DNA of 64,000 nucleotides from Chlorops oryzae (lineage: Eukaryota > Arthropoda > Insecta > Diptera > Chloropidae): contig CM035809.1 in assembly GCA_020466095.1 (NCBI GenBank), positions 20,190,430 through 20,254,429 on the forward strand, given 5' to 3'. Shown here piece after piece: positions 11,955 through 24,769 of the stretch. The notes beneath the pieces were generated by a model. It was not told the DNA's origin. It saw only the letters and a list, made by a program, of their open reading frames with translations, and did no database searches. Numbering within the stretch: position 1 is the stretch's first letter; each line of letters starts with the position of its first letter. The position numbers and the translations under genes are program-made.

Positions 11955-13973
11955 GTTTAACGAAGTCCTCAAACCGTTGAGAACATGAAGTCATATTTTT
12001 ATTTAAAGGATTTTTATGTTAATTTTGATTAAATCCTTTAAATATTCGAAGTGATTTTTCTTTCAAAACTTTAAGTTTTTCTTCAATTTCTCAATGCAGT
12101 GTAGACGTAATTAAATTCGGTCCATTAAGTTGCAATGATCCTGCCCCATTAGGCCAGTTTATTGGTCCGGCGCACGGCTGTTATCGACCAAATGAAGCGA
12201 ATGTCCTAATCCGACTAATTTAGGCCGCTCTCGGGTATTTCGTTGCATGGAAGCATGTTTCTGCCTGTGAAGTTGTATTTCAAACGCCTTTATGGGGATT
12301 TACCTGACAATTGCTTTGGAGCATAGACCCATTGAGGGCTTTATTAGATGTGTATGTTTGAAATTGGTCAACTCGTGAGACTCTTGAATCGATTTGGCTC
12401 CATAACATTCTCAACGTGTGTTCATTTCATCCTTTTCAAAATCTCAAAAATAATTTCAAAACATTTCAGTAATCTGCAACATGTTCCTTAAAAGCGAAGC
12501 CTTTCCATTACCGAATGGCTTAGCTCGAAGCCGTAACGCAAAGCATTCGAAGGTTTTGTCATGCTCAATCGTGTTCCTCTCATACTTTGGGGTTTCACGT
12601 GTAATTGGCTTCAATCAAGCGCGGCGGAAACATGTTTCCGTACGTTTTTCCCTGCAAATAGGTCGTCGAGATGCGATTTCTCACATTCATTAAACTTTGA
12701 CTTTAAACCACTTGAAGCAATCATTAAGCACCGCAAGCGCGTAGCTCAAACTTTTCACTCATTTCGGTCGGTTGAGAGAAACTTTTTTTGGGGTTAATTG
12801 AAATAGTTTCGCAGGATATCCTCGAATTTAACTCACAAGCACTCGAAAGTAACAACAAATTGCAATGTACACATTATTTATCCGACTAACAGTGAAGTTG
12901 CTTCTCGGAAAAATGCTCCGAAGTTTTCGAACCGACGCACAAAACCTAAACAGAAAATCAACTCAACTCGGAAACTTTGAAGTGAACACGAAAATTTAAT
13001 TCAAATGAAATTCCGATTCCGCTTGCAAAATCCAAAACTCGGCCATTCGAAGTGCCAGCGGGTGGGCTTTAATTTGAAATACATTCGCTTTCTAATGCAG
13101 GGTGACTCACAGGCCAAACCATAATCAATGCTCTTGAAGAATTGACGAATCCTAGGTTTCAGATAATAGAAAGGACTTGAGGAGCACAATAGAAATATTG
13201 CATTCGAGATTTTTATAAGCGAAGAGGTCGAAACTCTCGTCTCCGGTCCCACTAAACCATTCTGCCCAGCTGCCTTCATACCGTTCCCTGCATATAAATC
13301 AATGAGCATCACCCTGTATGGATTGAAACATGTCTGCCTGTGCTCCGTCGGCATTCCTTCAACGAATTTGTTGATGTGGATTCATAAATTACTTTTCAGT
13401 GGCCTGTCAGTCGGTTGGACACGAATAGATTTCATCACCGTTGGGAAAACTTTGAGAATCACTCGGACATTGATCTGGAAATGGCTCAAACCTTCGAATG
13501 AATTTCCGCTCCTGATTTGTTTCGACTTGCTTCAAGGATTAAATTCGCTTTGAAAAATTTCAACTCAAATTCCTTTCAATAACTTTGGAAGTCGAGGATG
13601 AGGAGAAATTTTTCGAAGCACTTAAGGAAAATCCAATTCGTCCCCTTTGGGGAGTTAGAACATCGAAAAGCCCAAAGTTTAAATCCTTAATGAGGAAAGT
13701 AAAACGAAGAGCAGCTAATTAAAAAGTCCTCTGATGACGAATTTAATCGTCTAATTTGGACATTCGATCCCAGGAGAATTCCAATAATGTTGAGACAATT
13801 TACAATCAGACAGCCAAGTAAATTATTTAATGAAATTAATTAAGAGTTGAGAAGTCAAGTCACGAGAACTCCGGTATAAAGTGTGTTAAAATATCGCTTG
13901 AAAGGTCCCACAGGATCCTTGATTTAAATGTCTTTTATTGCTTATGAATCCTTCGAAAGCGAAAGCTTCCGTC

Positions 13974-14746
13974 TCAGTCTATTGTGCCCAAATAATCTTC
14001 GCTTAAGCTTCCAACGCCGAACTTCGAAAAAAATCCTTTTATTAAAAATGAAGTCCTTAAGTTTGGGCAGAGGAAACTTACAAATCCTTGGACTTCACAG
14101 CGGGTCCCTATCAACTTGAAACGAATCTTGCTGCCTTCCATAACGACCATGTCCTCCTCCTCAGTCCGGTAGCACGCCTGTTTGTCCAGGCAGCAGTATT
14201 TCATGTCAAGCGGAAGGGACTGTAACGATTCGATTATGAATCTCTTTCCCCTTCTTTCATCCCTTATCATAGAAACTTACCAAACGCGAGATGAAACAAG
14301 AAAGCGGCCCCACATCCACGAAAACTCCAACCTATGGGCGTCAAAAAAGTAAGCTCTGACAATTTTCATACCGAAGCCAACTTACCTTGTTGACCTGCTT
14401 GACGATTCCATCAAGGATCTCACCCTTAAAAGGCCTAAAGACGATTCCCTTGAACTTCATCGGAAATTGGACGAAGCCTTCGTTCGGAATCAAGAAGCCC
14501 GAGCCGACTTCTTCAATGGCTGTGATCGCAATCACGAATCCGTATCGTCCCGTGCACGAGCCCTCGATGTCGCATCGCAGCTTCTCCTTCAGCTTATCCT
14601 GGAGGTCAGCACCGAAGTAACGAGGATGCAGAATGATGTCATGCCGCATAGAAATCTAAAAATATAAGAAAAATATAAAAAAAACTCCGATCAAGTTCGC
14701 CATCATTGAAACGGAAGCGAAGGAAGCTACGCACGTGGAAAAACAT
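13974..14746 (-). CDS. Rpb7: RNA polymerase II subunit RPB7, divergent paralog (5 exons)
   Basis: RPB7 is the stalk subunit that pairs with RPB4 on Pol II and contacts nascent RNA. I read five exons on the minus strand: 14746-14735 (MFFH), 14655-14386, 14331-14281, 14219-14082, 14021-13974. All introns are GT-AG (79, 54, 61 and 60 bp). The spliced CDS is 519 bp, 172 codons plus stop, the same length as human RPB7. Diagnostic stretches: [42 protein letters not shown], then EDYLG near the C-terminus; N-terminal RNP-like and C-terminal S1/OB folds are expected. It is clearly more divergent than the highly conserved canonical fly and human proteins (for example DMKYCCLDKQACYRTEEEDM), so a fast-evolving paralog is likely. 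No TATA box is obvious upstream. Confidence 0.9.
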
Positions 14747-17700
14747 TTTCTAAGCTGACAGAAATGACAGCGAGCCACTTTGACTCTCTCGGAGTACACA
14801 GAGTTGCATTTGAAATCCTCTAAGGAAGTTTTCTGAGCAAAGCACCTTGTCGTATTTTCGTTCACATTGATATTTTCGTAATAATTAAATCATTCAATAA
14901 TATGCAGAGATCCTTTCTCAAGCTTGGAATGGCCGAAGAAAGCTTTTGTCGTCTGCTAACATTGAAATGGTCCCTATAAATCCTTCGACTTTTTATCCAA
15001 ATAAGTTGAAAGGGATAACTGCGCTTTCGAGTGCAATGGTCGCTCCGAACAAAGCGCTTAATCGGCCTCAAACGAATGGCAGGACGAGTCAATTCCATTG
15101 CTCAATCAGTCAATTGCAGCAGCAGTCGTCGCCATTCACAGACACTCACAGGTCCCATAAAATGTTTTACGGAGCCACAGCCTTGTGTCCAGACTCCCAG
15201 TTAGTCCAATTACCATCAATCTGCTCGTCAGAGCAATTATTACCAGCAGCGATTGACGGTGATGGATTTCGTTGGACGGTCTCGCAAATGAGCGTTTCAT
15301 ATTTTGAAATTTCCAAATTCTGCGGGCGAAATGAACTTCCAGCCTCGACCACCCGCAGTTCGAAACACAAAACCGACCAAAGCTTTGAAGAGAATTGGAT
15401 TCAATTAAGCTGGAAGTGATGGAGGATTCAGTGGATGGTCGGAGATAAATTGATGGACACAAATGAGGCTGTAACTCCTGCAAACGGTGACTTAATGTGA
15501 TCAAAAAATAGACTCCAATTTTCGCATTTTGCCTGCCTTTAACTCATTTTCAGGACGACAAAATTCGAGTCCTTAAATACGATTCTCTTTATGGTGCACT
15601 GTATTTTCCATTCGTCCTTACAGCAAAGTGAGAAAGAAAGAATTTTTATATTGACTTTCGTTGCTCAGTTATTTTATCATTTCCCTTGCAATGCGATTTT
15701 ATGGAACCCAGACTCTTTACCTTTCCTATTTTCGAAGGAAGCGCAGTTGTGCGGCGGAAGAGGGGTGAATGGAGCACAGAGGGAGGGTCATATTTTCATT
15801 GCGATTGGGACAATTTGCACAACGTTTGCATTGTCAGCAGGGCTTCATGATGAAGTGCAGCGAATATTCACGTGAATATTTTCGTGTATTATTTCAGGAG
15901 TCCTTGTTGTGCAGGAGTAAAATTCCATAAAGGATACTTCAATAAAGAAAAACAAACGAGAATGCAAGCCTTATCGCTGGCAAAATTCAGCCGAGGCATG
16001 CCACGGTGAGTCGAATCGCTCGATTTATTTGCAAATATTTTAGGAGGGCGAATCCTGAATCGTAGGACATGAAAATTTTTAATTTTTTTGTGGATTCAAT
16101 TGCTTCACACACCCTTATCCGATTTATGAACCAATCCTAAGCTGTTTGTTCCATTGCTTTGTTTTTTGTCTTGAATTGAGCTCCTAAAACTAAAGCACTT
16201 GATATCGATTTCACTGTATGTCCCATTGAAAATCCATTCGCCGGCTCATTCAATTTTATTGGAGAGAAGAACGTCATGAGGTCCTGAGCTCACTGCTACG
16301 TCTCTGTATCCTTTGAGCCAGTAAATGAAATTGACAGCATGCAATAAAGGGGATTCTGCGAAACGGAGTCCTTCGCAATCGAATGCTCGAACTCAAACTG
16401 AAATGACGCAAATGAATTTTCAATAGCATACTTCCGAGCGCATGCTGGCGCCTTTCTGCTGCAAATGTCAAGCAGAGCGGATTTTTCGGGATCTTTTTTT
16501 TTATTTTGAAACGGAAATTAATTTTTCAAGAAACATAGAGGGATCCTGCGTGATTTCATGAAGGATCTACTTACGAATGAAATTCATGAATCGAGTCCTG
16601 CTGTTCCAAGGCGACATGAAACGCCAGACGCGTTCGCCTTTGTTCACTTTGCTCATTCATTTCGGGCTGCGGCTCATAATAGTTTTAGACATAAAATTTG
16701 TCATGAAACTTTTGAGCCAAGTTTTTATTTCCGCCGCCCCTTTTCGAAGTATGCTCGTTGGATCTGCTTTGAATATTCCTTCGCAATGGAAAGCTAGCGC
16801 GGAAGGATGGAAAAAGTTGTCGTAATTGTGAAATGAGAAAAAATAATTTGAAACTTAGTTCATTGGGTTAATGGGTAATGGTTTGAACATGGAAAAAGTT
16901 TGAGCAAACAGGACGAGGAAAAAGGAGCAGCCGCAATTAAATTTTTAACGTTGACATGAAAAGAGAAGTTTGAGGTCTGCGGACAATTGGATGAGGACAG
17001 ACCCTTTAACGGTAACTGGCAATTAAGAATTCTTTAAGGGGTCCTTATAATAGTTTGGGAAGCTTATTTCTCATTTTTTGATTTCTTAGAAAAATTGATC
17101 TGTCCAAGGAATAAGATAAAACAAGGAAGTGGAGCCGCTCAAATGCGATGCAATCAGCTTCTCTTTTCGTCCTTCCTTTCGCTCGATAATGCAGCTTCTT
17201 AACGAGGAGCTCAGCTAAAACTACAAATTACTTCTGAAAGCAATTCGCTGAAATCTCTTCGCCACTTGATGAAAACCCTAACTGAAAAAGCTTAAAGAGA
17301 GAAGATAAGAAAAAGACAAGGGCAAAAGAAGAGAAGAGAAAAAAAGGACGCAAAAAATTCACCGAAACATGACCCAAGAATGGAATCGACAGACAAGAAT
17401 CTTGAAGCGAAAAGCTTTTAAAATGAAAACATAAATTAACCATCTCGACTCCAACAACAACAAAAAAGCAACAATAGCAGCTACAACAAAGGCTGAAGTC
17501 ATTGCAATAAGAATAATGGACTCCTTCCTGGAAATTGAAGTCGTTTTTGCTTTTAAGAAATCCTTCATTTTCCCCGCGCTTCTTTTTTTCGGAAACTTTT
17601 TCTTTCTTTTTTGATTTCGCAGCTCGACACGATGAAAGCATGTTCCGAAGTCCATTTGGCGTCCTTTTTATTTTGGGAACTTAAATTGTCAGAGAATCCG

Positions 17701-17815
17701 AAATGCATTCGACGCTGAATTAGAAATGCCAGCAGGACTTATCAAAATGTTGCAGTTGGAGCTTTCATAATGAATGAGCGCCAAAGGATTAAATTGCATT
17801 ACACACACTCGACAG

Positions 17816-18062
17816 GACACCCATTGACAATGGCCACGACCGTTCTTCGGCGGGTTCCCAGGACTATGACGGTTTCATGGGGACGAAGCGACGTAGCACA
17901 TCGACGCCGCGGCGGGGGACTCCCATGTCCTTGATGAATTTTCAGTTAAGCCAAACGGAATTGGAGAAAACAAAATTTCACGAACTCCCAGCCATGCAAG
18001 TCTGCATGCAATTTATGAAGTCTTATCAGCAACGAAACAGACTCCCTTCACGATACAAGGAT
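17816..18062 (+). CDS. Candidate internal exon, unrecognised protein (left-arm copy)
   Basis: A 247-bp open segment bounded by a weak acceptor (CACTCGACAG) and a possible donor (GAT|GTAGTT). It is GC-richer than its surroundings and encodes a basic, Ser/Thr-rich stretch (GTKRRSTSTPRRGTP) followed by a helical-looking part (LSQTELEKTKFHELP, then MQFMKSYQQRNRLPSRYKD). The mirrored copy at 25916-26162 is the same length and still open, with substitutions but no indel. Both copies point into the spacer and end almost at the duplication edge, so the rest of the gene is probably missing here. I do not recognise the family. Confidence 0.45.
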
Positions 18063-18082
18063 GTAGTTTTTAATTGGATTTT

Positions 18083-20039
18083 CAATTGAAATTTCGTTCT
18101 CAAGTTATGTTTGCATTGAAAATTTTCTTTTATTTTCTATTGGATCATTGACAACATAGTCAGATATATAGAGGAAATTTTAAGATGCCTTTCAAGCAAG
18201 GCTAATGATTATCTTATGCCCCGATTAAAAGGATTCGAACTTCGAGTAGCCGGATTTAATTTTGTTTAAAAAAATATATAAAAATATATAAAAAAGTTGA
18301 AAATGCCAAATCGAATATAAAATAATATTTTTATAAATATTTCGTTTAGAGTTAATTACAATTACCAAAATGAAATTCAGTTCATTGATTTTTTTGCAAT
18401 TTTTTAGAAATTAGTTGAACGGAAACACCTTAATTGAATGCAACATTTTTTTCGGACTCCCAAAAACAATCTAATTTGTGATATTTTCCAAAAAAAAAAG
18501 AACTTAAAAGCATTTATCTCATAAAATATTCGTTTGCTCGTTCGTTTAAAACGAATTCAGCTGAAGTTTTAACATTCTTTATTATTCATTTAGCTGTTGA
18601 AATGCTTCGCAACAATGTATAGCAACATTCATCAGCATATCTCTTTTAAATAATTTTATTTAAATACTTGCAAAATTTTCTCAACTGAATGAAACTAAAA
18701 TTATTGGCAATAAATTGTAAAAACGTGATGAAGAGGCACTAAAATAATTTTATTTCAGCAAGGAGCAGGATGATTTTTTCCTGCATGCAAAATATATTAC
18801 TCGGGCGAAGCCAAAACATGTAGAGAAACGTGCTGTGGGAAAAAGGAAAACTTAAGCTCATCAATGAAACAATTTATGAAGCGAATAAGATCTAGAGGAG
18901 TAAGGTATTCTCAATCGAGGCGCAAACAGGATACGTGCTATTCATTCATAAAATCAAGATATATCCTGAAATGAATAATAAAAGCATTAAAGCAACATTT
19001 GAATAAGCTGAAGGATTTCAACTTTCATCTTTTCATTCTTATCCGAAATTCATCTTCTTTTTCGTTTAACCTTGGCGCAATATCCTCGTCAACTAGATCG
19101 CTCCGTTAGATACTCATTCACACAGGCTGAGTTTCAAATTACGGTCGGCCATTCGTCTTCCATAATCCCTCAATAAAAAATTTATAACATTCAAGCATGC
19201 ATGATGCCATAAGTTGAAAGTTCAAAGGATTATGCAGGTGAAAGACAACATTTTAATATAAATATAAAACGATATCAAAATCTCAGGGCAACTTAAGTGC
19301 TTTAATCTTGAGGAAAATTATGGAAAAAATATAAAAAGAGGGCCACCAAAGGACACAACACAACAAAACTGAAATGTATCGAGCAAAGAGACGACTCAAA
19401 GAACGAGCATACTTTTTGGGGCTTAGCTTCAAACTCTTAGAATGGATTTTTCAAATGAAAAACATGAAGGACGATGTCATATTAAAAGGGATGCAAATGG
19501 AGAGCAATATATTATATCCTCTAATGGGCTTTTGTTAGCATATTGAAAATTTCACACAGAAGGGCACCATTCATAATAAAAGCTTACGCGCAATTAAATC
19601 CAAATAGAATGGCTTTCATAATGGGCCTTCGTATAGAATGAAGTTTAATAAATTCATATGAAAATAACAGACATCTATATGACAGAATATGAACATTAAG
19701 AAGTCTGATGTTCTCATTTCATATACAGATTGTCCTTAAGTCCCGATGGGGCTTTTCAGGCAAAAATGGTTATATTTGCGAAGACAGTCTTCTCCAACTG
19801 TAAAGGTTTTCCCATCAAAGAGAGGATTTTAATCTTGTGAAAGCCCTTTTGAGAAAAACGGTTGATTAGTTTTTGTTTCTATTTGACCCTTTTTCGGGAA
19901 CCATTTCTAATGAGAATGACATGAAAAATGGCGTGGATTAAGCTTAAAGCATTCATGTGTAGAATTTCAATGGCTTTTGGCGTTTTATAAATTTACGTAT
20001 ATTCATTACTTTCTAGTTGAGAAGTTGCGACTCGTTACG
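18083..20039. other. Spacer DNA, no gene seen
   Basis: AT-rich sequence between the left arm and the 120-bp tandem array. No ORF, RNA gene or repeat I can support. Confidence 0.5.
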
Positions 20040-21010
20040 GTTACGCAGTGCCCAACTGGAAACGCAATCGAAGAATTCGTATTATAAAAATACAGAAATT
20101 CAAGCAATCTCATAGTTAGAATTGAGGAATTTCGGTTCCAGTCTATTTAAGTACCGGGTACTAAGTACCCAACTGGAATCAGGATCGAAGAATTCTTGTT
20201 AAATGAAAAAAACAGAAATTCAAGTAATCTCAGAGTTATAAGTGAGGAATTTCGGTTCCAGTTTATTTAAGTACCGGGTACTAAGTACCCAACTGGAAGC
20301 AGGATCGAAGAATTCTTATTCAAAGAAAACAACAGAAATTCAAGTAATCTCAGAGTTATAAGTGAGGAATTTCGGTTCCAGTTTATTTAAGTACCGGGTA
20401 CTCAGTACCCAACTGGAAGCAGGATCGAAGAATTCTTATTAAATGAAAACAACAGAAATTCAAGTAATCTCAGAGTTATAATTGAGAAATTTCGGTTCCA
20501 GTTTTTTTAAAGTACCGGGTACTCAGTACCCAACTGGAAGCAGGATCGCAGAATTCGTATTTTAAAAAACAGAAATTCAAGTAATCTCAGAGTTATAAGT
20601 GAGGAATTTCGGTTCAAGTTAATTTAAGTACTGGGTACTAAGTACCCAACTGGACGCAGGATCGAAGAATTCTTATTAAATGAAAACAACATAAATTCAA
20701 GTAATCTCGGAGCTTTAAGTGAGGAATTTCGGTTCCAGTTTATTTAAGTACCGGGTACTCAGTACCCAACTGGAATCAGGATCGAAGAATTCTTATTAAA
20801 TGAAAACAACATAAATTCAAGTAATCTCGGAGCTTTAAGTGAGGAATTTCGGTTCCAGTTTATTTAAGTACCGGGTACTAAGTACCCAACTGGAAGCAGG
20901 ATCGAAAAATTCCTAGCAAAAGAAAACAACAGAAATTCAAGTAATCTCAGAGTTATAAGTGAGGAACTGCGGTTCAAGTTTATTTTAGTACCTGGTACCA
21001 GTAACGGGTA
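20040..21010. repeat. Tandem array, ~120-bp unit, about 8 copies
   Basis: The unit reads TACCCAACTGGAA(T/G)CAGGATCGAAGAATTC...AACAGAAATTCAAGTAATCTCAGAG...GAGGAATTTCGGTTCCAGTT.ATTTAAGTACC. Copies start near 20046, 20166, 20286, 20406, 20526, 20644, 20764 and 20884. Each contains the near-perfect dyad GGGTACT-N-AGTACCC. The outer copies are more diverged. The array ends in a decayed stretch of GGTACC/GTACCGGG fragments near 21000-21045. Confidence 0.9.
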
Positions 21011-21363
21011 TCAGTACCGGGATATTTTCGGGCACTGAGTACTTTAATTTTTATCGGTTATTTTGAGCATTTATAAAAAATTCTCTCTAAAAATGCGCAA
21101 AAAAAAAACATAGAATACCAAATACTTATTGATTAAGTAATCAATCATTTTCACCAGCGTCATGGACAATGAGGAGATCAAGGAAGGAAGCATTTCCCTC
21201 CATGAAAATGCAAAAAGCATTAAAAGTTGTGAAATTTTAGCAATTACTTTAACCTTTGAACTCTAATTGCGGCAGACTAAATTTAATGAGTATAAAAGGC
21301 TCTGAAAAACCCGAATTGTCCGTCTCTGCCCGTCACACTTAGTCCAAACTTGTATATGGTCAT

Positions 21364-21893
21364 TAGGGTGTCCCAAAAATATGAAATTAATTTTTCGGAA
21401 ACGCATACCCTCCAATTTTTTTCTAAATGGTCCTATTAGCTTAAATATTAAATATTATTGAGATTGGAATACGATAACCCGTGCCGAATTTCGTTCGAAG
21501 TTTGGTATGAAGTCTCTTCAAATTGAGTCCCCAAAAGTATGCATCGAAAAATTTTGATATTAAGAATCGTGGGTTTTCTTGAAAATATTGCAACATTACC
21601 ACGATGTCAGAAATATATAGTGAAATAATGTTTATCATCATCATAGCTCGAACAAAACTTTTCTGGAAAATACTCAAAACTAATAGGAGATTTTAGCCCT
21701 AAATATTGACATGCATACCTTGAGGGTACAAATCATATCAAAATTCAACGCCTCAAATTTGTTAATTCTCGAATATCTCGCACATTTTTACTTGATCTGG
21801 ACATATAAGGGCTTAATATGTTACCAATGAAACTGGATAGTGGTTTTAAAAGTTTAAATATTTTATACGCAATGTATGGTATAGTAAATATAT
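21364..21893 (+). repeat. Left terminal inverted repeat of the hAT-like element
   Basis: Pairs with 24770-25308 in reverse complement; landmarks are ATGGTCCTATTAGC near 21426, CGATAACCCGTGCCG near 21472 and GACATGCATACCTTGAGGG near 21708. Scattered substitutions and short indels separate the two arms. Confidence 0.8.
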
Positions 21894-23340
21894 TGTAAAT
21901 CAGAAAAAATTTGGAAATCGTTGATTTTTTTCCGATTTTTTTAACTTTCATAAGTCTCGTAGAACTCTTTGTAAGAGAGTGCATCACGTAAAGCCTTTTT
22001 CCTCTTAAGGCCCCTTTCGTTTTAACTATCAAATGTTCTTTACTTGCACATGGTGAAACATGTCCTCAAGTTATTTCGCAGAAATAAAAAATTAAGAAAA
22101 TCGCACAATATTTGCGGTGCCCACAGACAATTGAAAATAAAAGAGACGTAAAAATGGCATTTTTAATAGTGGTCCGCACTTAACAAATAATTGTTTATAG
22201 TGAAATTGTGGAGTTGCTTTCTTAAAATAAGAAATTTTGTTCTATGTGTGAAGATACAGAGGTATTGTTTATGGAAAAAATTTCTATGAAAGCCTCTGAA
22301 GGCCCATACAAAAAAAAAATGCCCTGACGGACATTAAGAAACCATTTTTTGAGTTTGCTCTGATGTCAAAATAGTAGGACGAACTGTAACTATACGTTTT
22401 TTATCCTTAAATAGTGTTTTATTTTTTATTCGTAATATAAAAAAGCTGAGTTACATTTAATTGGTTTTTTTTTTTCAAATAAACGAATTGTTTCTGTTAT
22501 TTAAATTTTTTTTACTAGCTTTTACAATTAGCTTAACCTATAAAGCTAACAAAAATAATAAATGCAGGTTTGGGTTCATAATCTCAAACAGGAATAAATG
22601 AGCCTTTTAAGGTACACATGTTCCTCGTAAGGCCCAAAAAGTCGTTTATTAATCGTATTTTAAGAGCTTTTCCGATAAGGTTTTTTGGTAGAATTTTTTG
22701 TTATTTTATAGAAAATTTTATCAAATAAAACAACACAAAAACAATCGGGCTTGTATCATCAATACTTTGTACGCAGCAATGGAAAAGGTGTAAGGTGGGG
22801 CCTTATGTGGTGCACTGACCTTACTTACAACCTATAACTGTAGTTTCTTAAGTTGGAGTTTCTTTACTAAAAAGAACACTTATTATATACCCAAAATACT
22901 ATTACTATTTAATATTTTAATAGGTTTTTTGGTAAAAATTATTACTTTTTAAACCCGTTTTGCATAAGGGCAAGATTTTTGAGGTCTGTATGACATTTTA
23001 AGGCATTCTAAATTAAAAACAAGTTTTATATGGAAAAATTTGTTGGGTGTATAGTGTTGTGGGACGGGTGGTTTTGAGCGTGTGCGATTTTGATATTTGC
23101 TTAATGTTATCAATAGAAGTATGAAACCTTCGTACTTTGGAGCGCTATAGCTTTCTTAGCTAGCATCTAAAAGTTCCAATGACATTCGGCTGGGCGTGGT
23201 CCTACCTTGACACCATTAAGTTTTGCGATTGTTATCATGACAAAAAAATTTTGAGGTAGATACTCTAGTAAAAAGAGCTCCACCAAACTTATGGAAATTA
23301 AAAAATCTTAAACATTTAGAAATTTTTCTCATTTTAAATA

Positions 23341-24760
23341 CACAGAAAATAAAATTTAGTAAAAACACTACGAAATATTTTCGTAGTTGGGTTTACGAAA
23401 GGTTTTCGTTTAATGTACGAAATTTTCGTTTATAATACGAAATTTTCTTGATCAAAAATTCCATAAAAATCTGTTTCTACGAATCATTCGTAAATTAAAC
23501 GAAATCACTTTCGTAAGGTAAATTGGGGCAATTTTTTCGTTCATTGTACGAAATATTTAGTATATATTACGAAACAAGTTCGTAATTAGTGAAGCGAGCT
23601 TTGCTTACCAATCCCTTCGTACATTTTACGAATGCATTCGTACTATATACAAATGCTTTAGAAAAGTACGAAAGCTATTTGTACAATGCACGAAACCAAT
23701 TTCGTACATAGTACGAATGCAGCAAGTCAATTTTTGAATTTGTTTAATTTAACGAAAATTTTCGTGAAATATACGAAATCTTTCGAAGTTTGATATTTCA
23801 TCATCTTGGGTTTTATAAAAAAAGTCAGTTCAAAGTGATCGGTTGACAGCAACGTTCGTAATGATAACAAAAGTGAAAAATATTAATAAATATAAAGTGC
23901 CAGTCTTAAATAAAATTTAAACCAGTTCAGCTCAGGTAAGTTATAATATAACGGTTAAAGTATGTCTTGTGAACTTACAGTCATAGTTTTAAAAATATTT
24001 GTTTGTCACGCAGTATAACCAATTGTTTTTTAAGAATATGCCGTTATTTTCCTTGAATTCTTTGTTTCTTCATTCTGTATGCTTCGTACAAAACACAAAC
24101 AACAATTATTTTGCATAATACTGAAAAAAAGAAAAACAACAAAGCAATCAATTTTATAAAACTATTGCAGTAAGTTCATAAGACATATTTAAAACATTAC
24201 CTATGTACCTATGTATGTTTTATCAAAGGTTTTCTTTTATTTTAAAGTGGCCAAAGAATCAAGCAGCAATTGTTGATGGATTTCAAAAAGGATGAGGGCA
24301 CGCCGACTCAAAATTTTATTTTTAACCTAAGCTAGATATACAAACAAGAATTCCAACTTTTATTTTTTCATTACTTACCTATAATTAATAAAAATAAAAA
24401 TTAAAATTTGAACTCAATCAGTCTCTTTTTACAGTGTACAAGGAATAGAAGCATTCGTGTATTTTACGATAGATTCGTAAATATAACGAAAATTACTCTT
24501 GGAACTAATACGAATGTGTTCGTACTTTGTACGAAAATTTTCGTAAACAGAAAAAAAAATATTTTTAATGTACGAAACTCATGATATATACTACGAATGC
24601 GTTCGTACAATATACAAAAATTCGCATGTCTCATATTTTCGTACTATCTACGAAAACTGTTTCGTTCAATTTACGAACCATTTCGTGGCTCAAAAGTACA
24701 AAAAATTTCGTACAATGTACGCAAGTTTTCGTCATATTTACGTAGTTTTTATTTTGAGTG
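23341..24760. mobile_element. Nested TACGAA/TTCGTA-rich foldback-like element
   Basis: The ends CACAGAAAATAAAA (23341) and, on the other strand, CACTCAAAATAAAA (from 24760) form a short imperfect inverted repeat flanked by TA. Two flanking blocks (about 23375-23790 and 24450-24745) consist of dozens of TACGAA/TTCGTA half-sites every 10-25 bp, many as palindromes such as TTCGTACATTTTACGAA. The centre (about 23800-24440) is ordinary AT-rich sequence. It sits at the inner edge of the right inverted repeat of the hAT-like element. A TA duplication suggests a Tc1/mariner-type MITE, but the subrepeat structure is more like a foldback element. No coding capacity. Confidence 0.6.
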
Positions 24761-24769
24761 TATATTTTA

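Larger units (their letters stand above)
6201..12738. other. Non-coding host DNA left of the inverted duplication
   Basis: About 6.5 kb of AT-rich sequence with many stops in all frames. ORFs here are short (<100 codons), lack recognizable motifs and often overlap on both strands. The only structure I can support is the CAAAGAG-ended repeat family (copies at 8992, 10581 and 11803) and a 46-bp A/T palindrome at 11909-11954. Small exons of an unrecognised gene cannot be excluded. Confidence 0.5.
12739..18082 (+). repeat. Left arm of large inverted duplication (~5.3 kb)
   Basis: The sequence from GCGCGTAGCTCAAAC at 12739 to GTAGTTTTTAATTG near 18082 recurs in reverse complement at 25895-31249. 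Homology is near-complete, with scattered substitutions and small indels in both directions, so this is a real diverged duplication rather than an exact assembly palindrome. The arm carries the intact RPB7 gene (13974-14746) and a candidate exon (17816-18062). Other ORFs shared by the arms show mostly replacement changes and are probably non-coding. Confidence 0.9.

Noticed and set aside
14946..15419. 157-codon ORF upstream of and divergent from RPB7, partly open also in the right arm (29048-28614)
   Set aside because: Differences between the two copies are mostly amino-acid replacements, the opposite strand is equally open, and no motif is recognisable; it does not look constrained.
15591..15875. 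94-codon ORF present in both arms (also 28403-28119)
   Set aside because: Conserved only because the duplication is recent; low-information sequence, no motif, no splice or start context.
17228..17655. Overlapping 137- and 98-codon minus-strand ORFs in the left arm, mirrored at 26323-26749
   Set aside because: Composition is Lys- or Phe/Ser-rich from A/T and CTT repeats, and the frames differ between arms through indels; likely chance.
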